Below, one piece after another: positions 6,778-7,864 of a stretch of DNA of 7,864 bases. The notes beneath the pieces were generated by a model. That model was not told the origin of the DNA and did no database searches. It worked only from the letters and a program-made list of their open reading frames with translations. How positions within the stretch are numbered: the first letter of the stretch is position 1; the number at the start of each line of letters is the position of its first letter. The stretch spans positions 1-7,864 of the forward strand of contig CATWQE010000101.1 of the NCBI GenBank assembly GCA_958352855.1. The letters run 5' to 3'. Origin of the DNA: an uncultured Bacillota bacterium. GTDB taxonomy: Bacteria; Bacillota; Clostridia; Lachnospirales; Lachnospiraceae. A program made the translations under genes and the position numbers.

Positions 6778-6820
6778 GTATTGTTCTGTTCTTTTTGAAC
6801 TGGACAATACTTTTTCTCTT
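6778..6820 (+). terminator. Intrinsic terminator of the ABC-F gene
   Basis: GTATTGTTC (6778-6786) pairs with GGACAATAC (6802-6810, one G-U pair). Past a T-T mismatch, GTTC (6788-6791) pairs with GAAC (6797-6800) around TTTTT. A T-rich tail, TTTTTCTCTTTT, follows. AGAGAA (6771-6776) can also pair with TTCTCT (6814-6819). It lies about 20 bases after the stop codon. The first ATG of the next reading frame (6795) is inside the loop of this hairpin. Confidence 0.85.
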
Positions 6821-6838
6821 TTCCCTCCCCTATTTTTG

Positions 6839-6847
6839 TGATATAGT
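6839..6847 (+). promoter_or_regulatory. Candidate extended -10 promoter of the nuclease-like gene
   Basis: TGATATAGT combines an extended TG-n with TATAGT (6842-6847). No convincing -35 box lies 16 to 18 bases upstream, where the sequence is the T/C-rich terminator tail. A start near 6854 would lie downstream of the ATG at 6795, so translation would have to begin later. Confidence 0.4.
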
Positions 6848-6883
6848 ATCTACATCGCTTACATTTTTTCAGAACAATAAAAC

Positions 6884-6890
6884 GGAGGTG
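6884..6890 (+). promoter_or_regulatory. Strong Shine-Dalgarno that bears on the start of the nuclease-like gene
   Basis: GGAGGTG is a seven-base match to the end of 16S rRNA and the only good ribosome site in the region. No ATG follows at usable distance in any frame. In frame, GTG (6888) overlaps it, TTG (6891) abuts it, and ATT (6897-6899) stands at the ideal spacing of about eight bases after GGAGG. Confidence 0.7.
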
Positions 6891-7685
6891 TTGCTTATTT
6901 ATCAAAAATTATTGTTAAAACGAAAAGAATATCTTGAACAGGAAATTCTGAATCTTCAGGAGAAAATTTCTCTTCTCCCGCCGGGAACGCTTGTGTGTAC
7001 TAAAAATGGAAAACGCTTTAAGTGGTATCACAGTCTGAATCATTCTTATACTTATCTTCCCAAATCCCAGGAAATCCTGGCAGAAAATCTGGCCTTGAAG
7101 AATTATTGTCAGCTTCAGCTAAAGCATCTGACTACTGAAAGAGATGCCATCAATGCCTATTTATCCAAATCTTCTGATTTTTCTCCTGGCTTGTCCTTTT
7201 TTGAACATCATCCCGAACACCAAAGGCTTCTCAGCAAAGCGCTTCAGTCTTCTTTTTCCACACTTTCCAACGAACTTGCCATCTGGGCTTCTGCTTCTTA
7301 TGAAACAAACCCTTCTCATCCAGAGCAGCTTTCCTGCACATCTATATCTGGCCATCTCCTGCGTTCTAAATCAGAAGTTATCATTGATACTGCCCTTTGC
7401 ACCAACAAGATTCCTTTCCGCTATGAATGTATTCTCACGCTTGATTCCAAAACCTTTTTCCCCGACTTTACCATACGCCATCCGGAAAACGGAAGCTTTT
7501 TCTACTGGGAACATTTCGGCATGATGGATTCTCCTGCTTATTCACAAAATGCCTTTAGCAAACTTCAAATCTATGCCTGTCATGGCATTCTGCCTACGGT
7601 CAATCTCATCACCACCTACGAAACCAAAGAACATCCCCTCAGCGCACAGAATGTACAGGAATTGATTACACACTATTTCTTGTGA
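6891..7685 (+). CDS. Orphan PD-(D/E)XK nuclease-fold-like protein with N-terminal coiled coil
   Basis: Numbered from TTG 6891 the protein has 264 residues. An N-terminal, probably coiled-coil helix (about 4-30) leads to LPPG and a basic KNGKRFKWYH patch, then YLPKS and a second helical stretch (about 62-92). The C-terminal half has RSKSE (158-162), FRYE (176-179), FFPDFTI (189-195) and YWEHFG (205-210), ending in an ITTYET-like strand. This order of Glu, Asp and Glu matches the PD-(D/E)XK nuclease fold; EHFG-type motifs also occur in nuclease-like insertions of some helicases (recalled). The motif lysine is replaced by His (E207-H208), and K224 may stand in, so activity is uncertain. I recall similar uncharacterised proteins in Lachnospiraceae. 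The start is unresolved: ATG 6795 lies in a terminator loop upstream of the likely promoter, and no ATG follows the strong GGAGGTG. It seems to be a single-gene unit ended by a terminator. Confidence 0.72.
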   Translation: MLIYQKLLLKRKEYLEQEILNLQEKISLLPPGTLVCTKNGKRFKWYHSLNHSYTYLPKSQEILAENLALKNYCQLQLKHLTTERDAINAYLSKSSDFSPGLSFFEHHPEHQRLLSKALQSSFSTLSNELAIWASASYETNPSHPEQLSCTSISGHLLRSKSEVIIDTALCTNKIPFRYECILTLDSKTFFPDFTIRHPENGSFFYWEHFGMMDSPAYSQNAFSKLQIYACHGILPTVNLITTYETKEHPLSAQNVQELITHYFL

Positions 7686-7705
7686 AAGCAGAGAAGTTTA
7701 TGTCT

Positions 7706-7713
7706 GGGGGGGG
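7706..7713. repeat. Run of eight G
   Basis: An uninterrupted G8 tract lies between the stop of the nuclease-like gene and its terminator. It is non-coding as far as can be seen. Its length makes it prone to slippage or to base-count error in sequencing. Confidence 0.9.
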
Positions 7714-7726
7714 AGAATAACATTTC

Positions 7727-7763
7727 GGCAGGGGGCATAAGCCCCCTGCCTTCTCTCTTTTCT
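7727..7763 (+). terminator. Strong intrinsic terminator of the nuclease-like gene
   Basis: GGCAGGGGGC (7727-7736) and GCCCCCTGCC (7741-7750) form a perfect 10-bp GC-rich stem around ATAA, followed by TTCTCTCTTTTCT. On the opposite strand the stem has no T-tract after it, so it works best for the rightward gene. A short second hairpin, TGCCC (7763-7767) with GGGCA (7775-7779) followed by TTTT, lies just beyond. Confidence 0.9.
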
Positions 7764-7781
7764 GCCCACGCATGGGGCATT

Positions 7782-7864
7782 TTAGGCTTCTTGTCTCTGC
7801 TTTTGCCCTTTTTTCTTGCCTTTTTCTATGCTTCTGGGGCAAATTTCCTCACAAGCTCTACTTT
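7782..7864 (-). CDS. Possible C-terminal end of a convergent gene at the right edge
   Basis: On the minus strand one frame is open from the edge to a TAA at 7784-7782, giving about 27 residues that include ACEEICPRSIE and a lysine-rich tail KGKKKGQKQRQEA. Another frame gives KVELVRKFAPEA and stops at TAG 7828-7826. Either could be the tail of a leftward gene converging on the terminator at 7727-7763, which suits the gene order. The piece is too short for a product call, and the frame cannot be decided from this window. Confidence 0.35.
   Translation of the reverse strand, partial: SRACEEICPRSIEKGKKKGQKQRQEA

Noticed and set aside
7144..7524. Plus-strand 126-codon frame inside the nuclease-like gene
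   Set aside because: It is an out-of-frame shadow of the gene that carries the conserved PD-(D/E)XK motifs, and it has no ribosome site.
7700..7720. ATG followed by six codons through the G8 tract
   Set aside because: The frame stops after MSGGGE; it has no clear ribosome site and is directly followed by a terminator.
1..7864. CRISPR arrays, tRNA or rRNA genes, insertion sequences, riboswitches
   Set aside because: No regularly spaced repeats, cloverleaf or rRNA-like sequence, transposase motifs or recognisable riboswitch cores were found by eye in the intergenic stretches, all of which are under 250 bases.

Overview
The window looks like chromosomal DNA from a low-to-moderate-GC anaerobic Firmicute, most likely a gut Lachnospiraceae (Blautia/Clostridium-like) member. 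The basis is the single-chain clostridial pyruvate:ferredoxin oxidoreductase, strong AGGAGG-type ribosome sites, T-rich intrinsic terminators, and an orphan gene of a kind I associate with that family. The taxonomic call is an inference from gene style, not a database match.

Layout, left to right. (1) Bases 1-597, minus strand: 199 N-terminal residues of a zinc-dependent phospholipase C-like protein that runs off the left edge. (2) Bases 598-840: intergenic, holding that gene's promoter and ribosome site, an unusual composite of three hairpins, and the nifJ terminator. (3) Bases 841-4380, minus: nifJ, complete at 1179 residues. Its near-consensus promoter lies at 4450-4478. (4) Bases 4526-4936, minus: an Rrf2-family regulator with a C-terminal cysteine cluster, directly upstream of nifJ and with its own promoter. 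(5) Bases 5128-6759, plus: a YbiT/YkpA-type ABC-F ATPase, transcribed divergently from the regulator and ending at a strong terminator. (6) About 6891-7685, plus: an orphan PD-(D/E)XK-like nuclease-fold protein whose start codon is puzzling. (7) Bases 7686-7864: a strong terminator, then the probable tail of a convergent minus-strand gene at the right edge.

How the genes may work together: PFOR oxidises pyruvate to acetyl-CoA and reduces ferredoxin, the main electron source of a fermenting anaerobe, and its iron-sulfur clusters are oxygen-sensitive. An Rrf2 protein with possible cluster ligands immediately upstream suggests redox or Fe-S control. The same dyad, ACTT-N8-AAGT, lies over the regulator's own -35 region and just after the predicted nifJ transcription start. 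A third copy inside the nifJ coding region is a caution. The other genes appear to be unlinked housekeeping or orphan functions. I do not see a clear new multi-gene system. The best leads are the shared dyad, the symmetric hairpin composite, and the start of the orphan nuclease-like gene.
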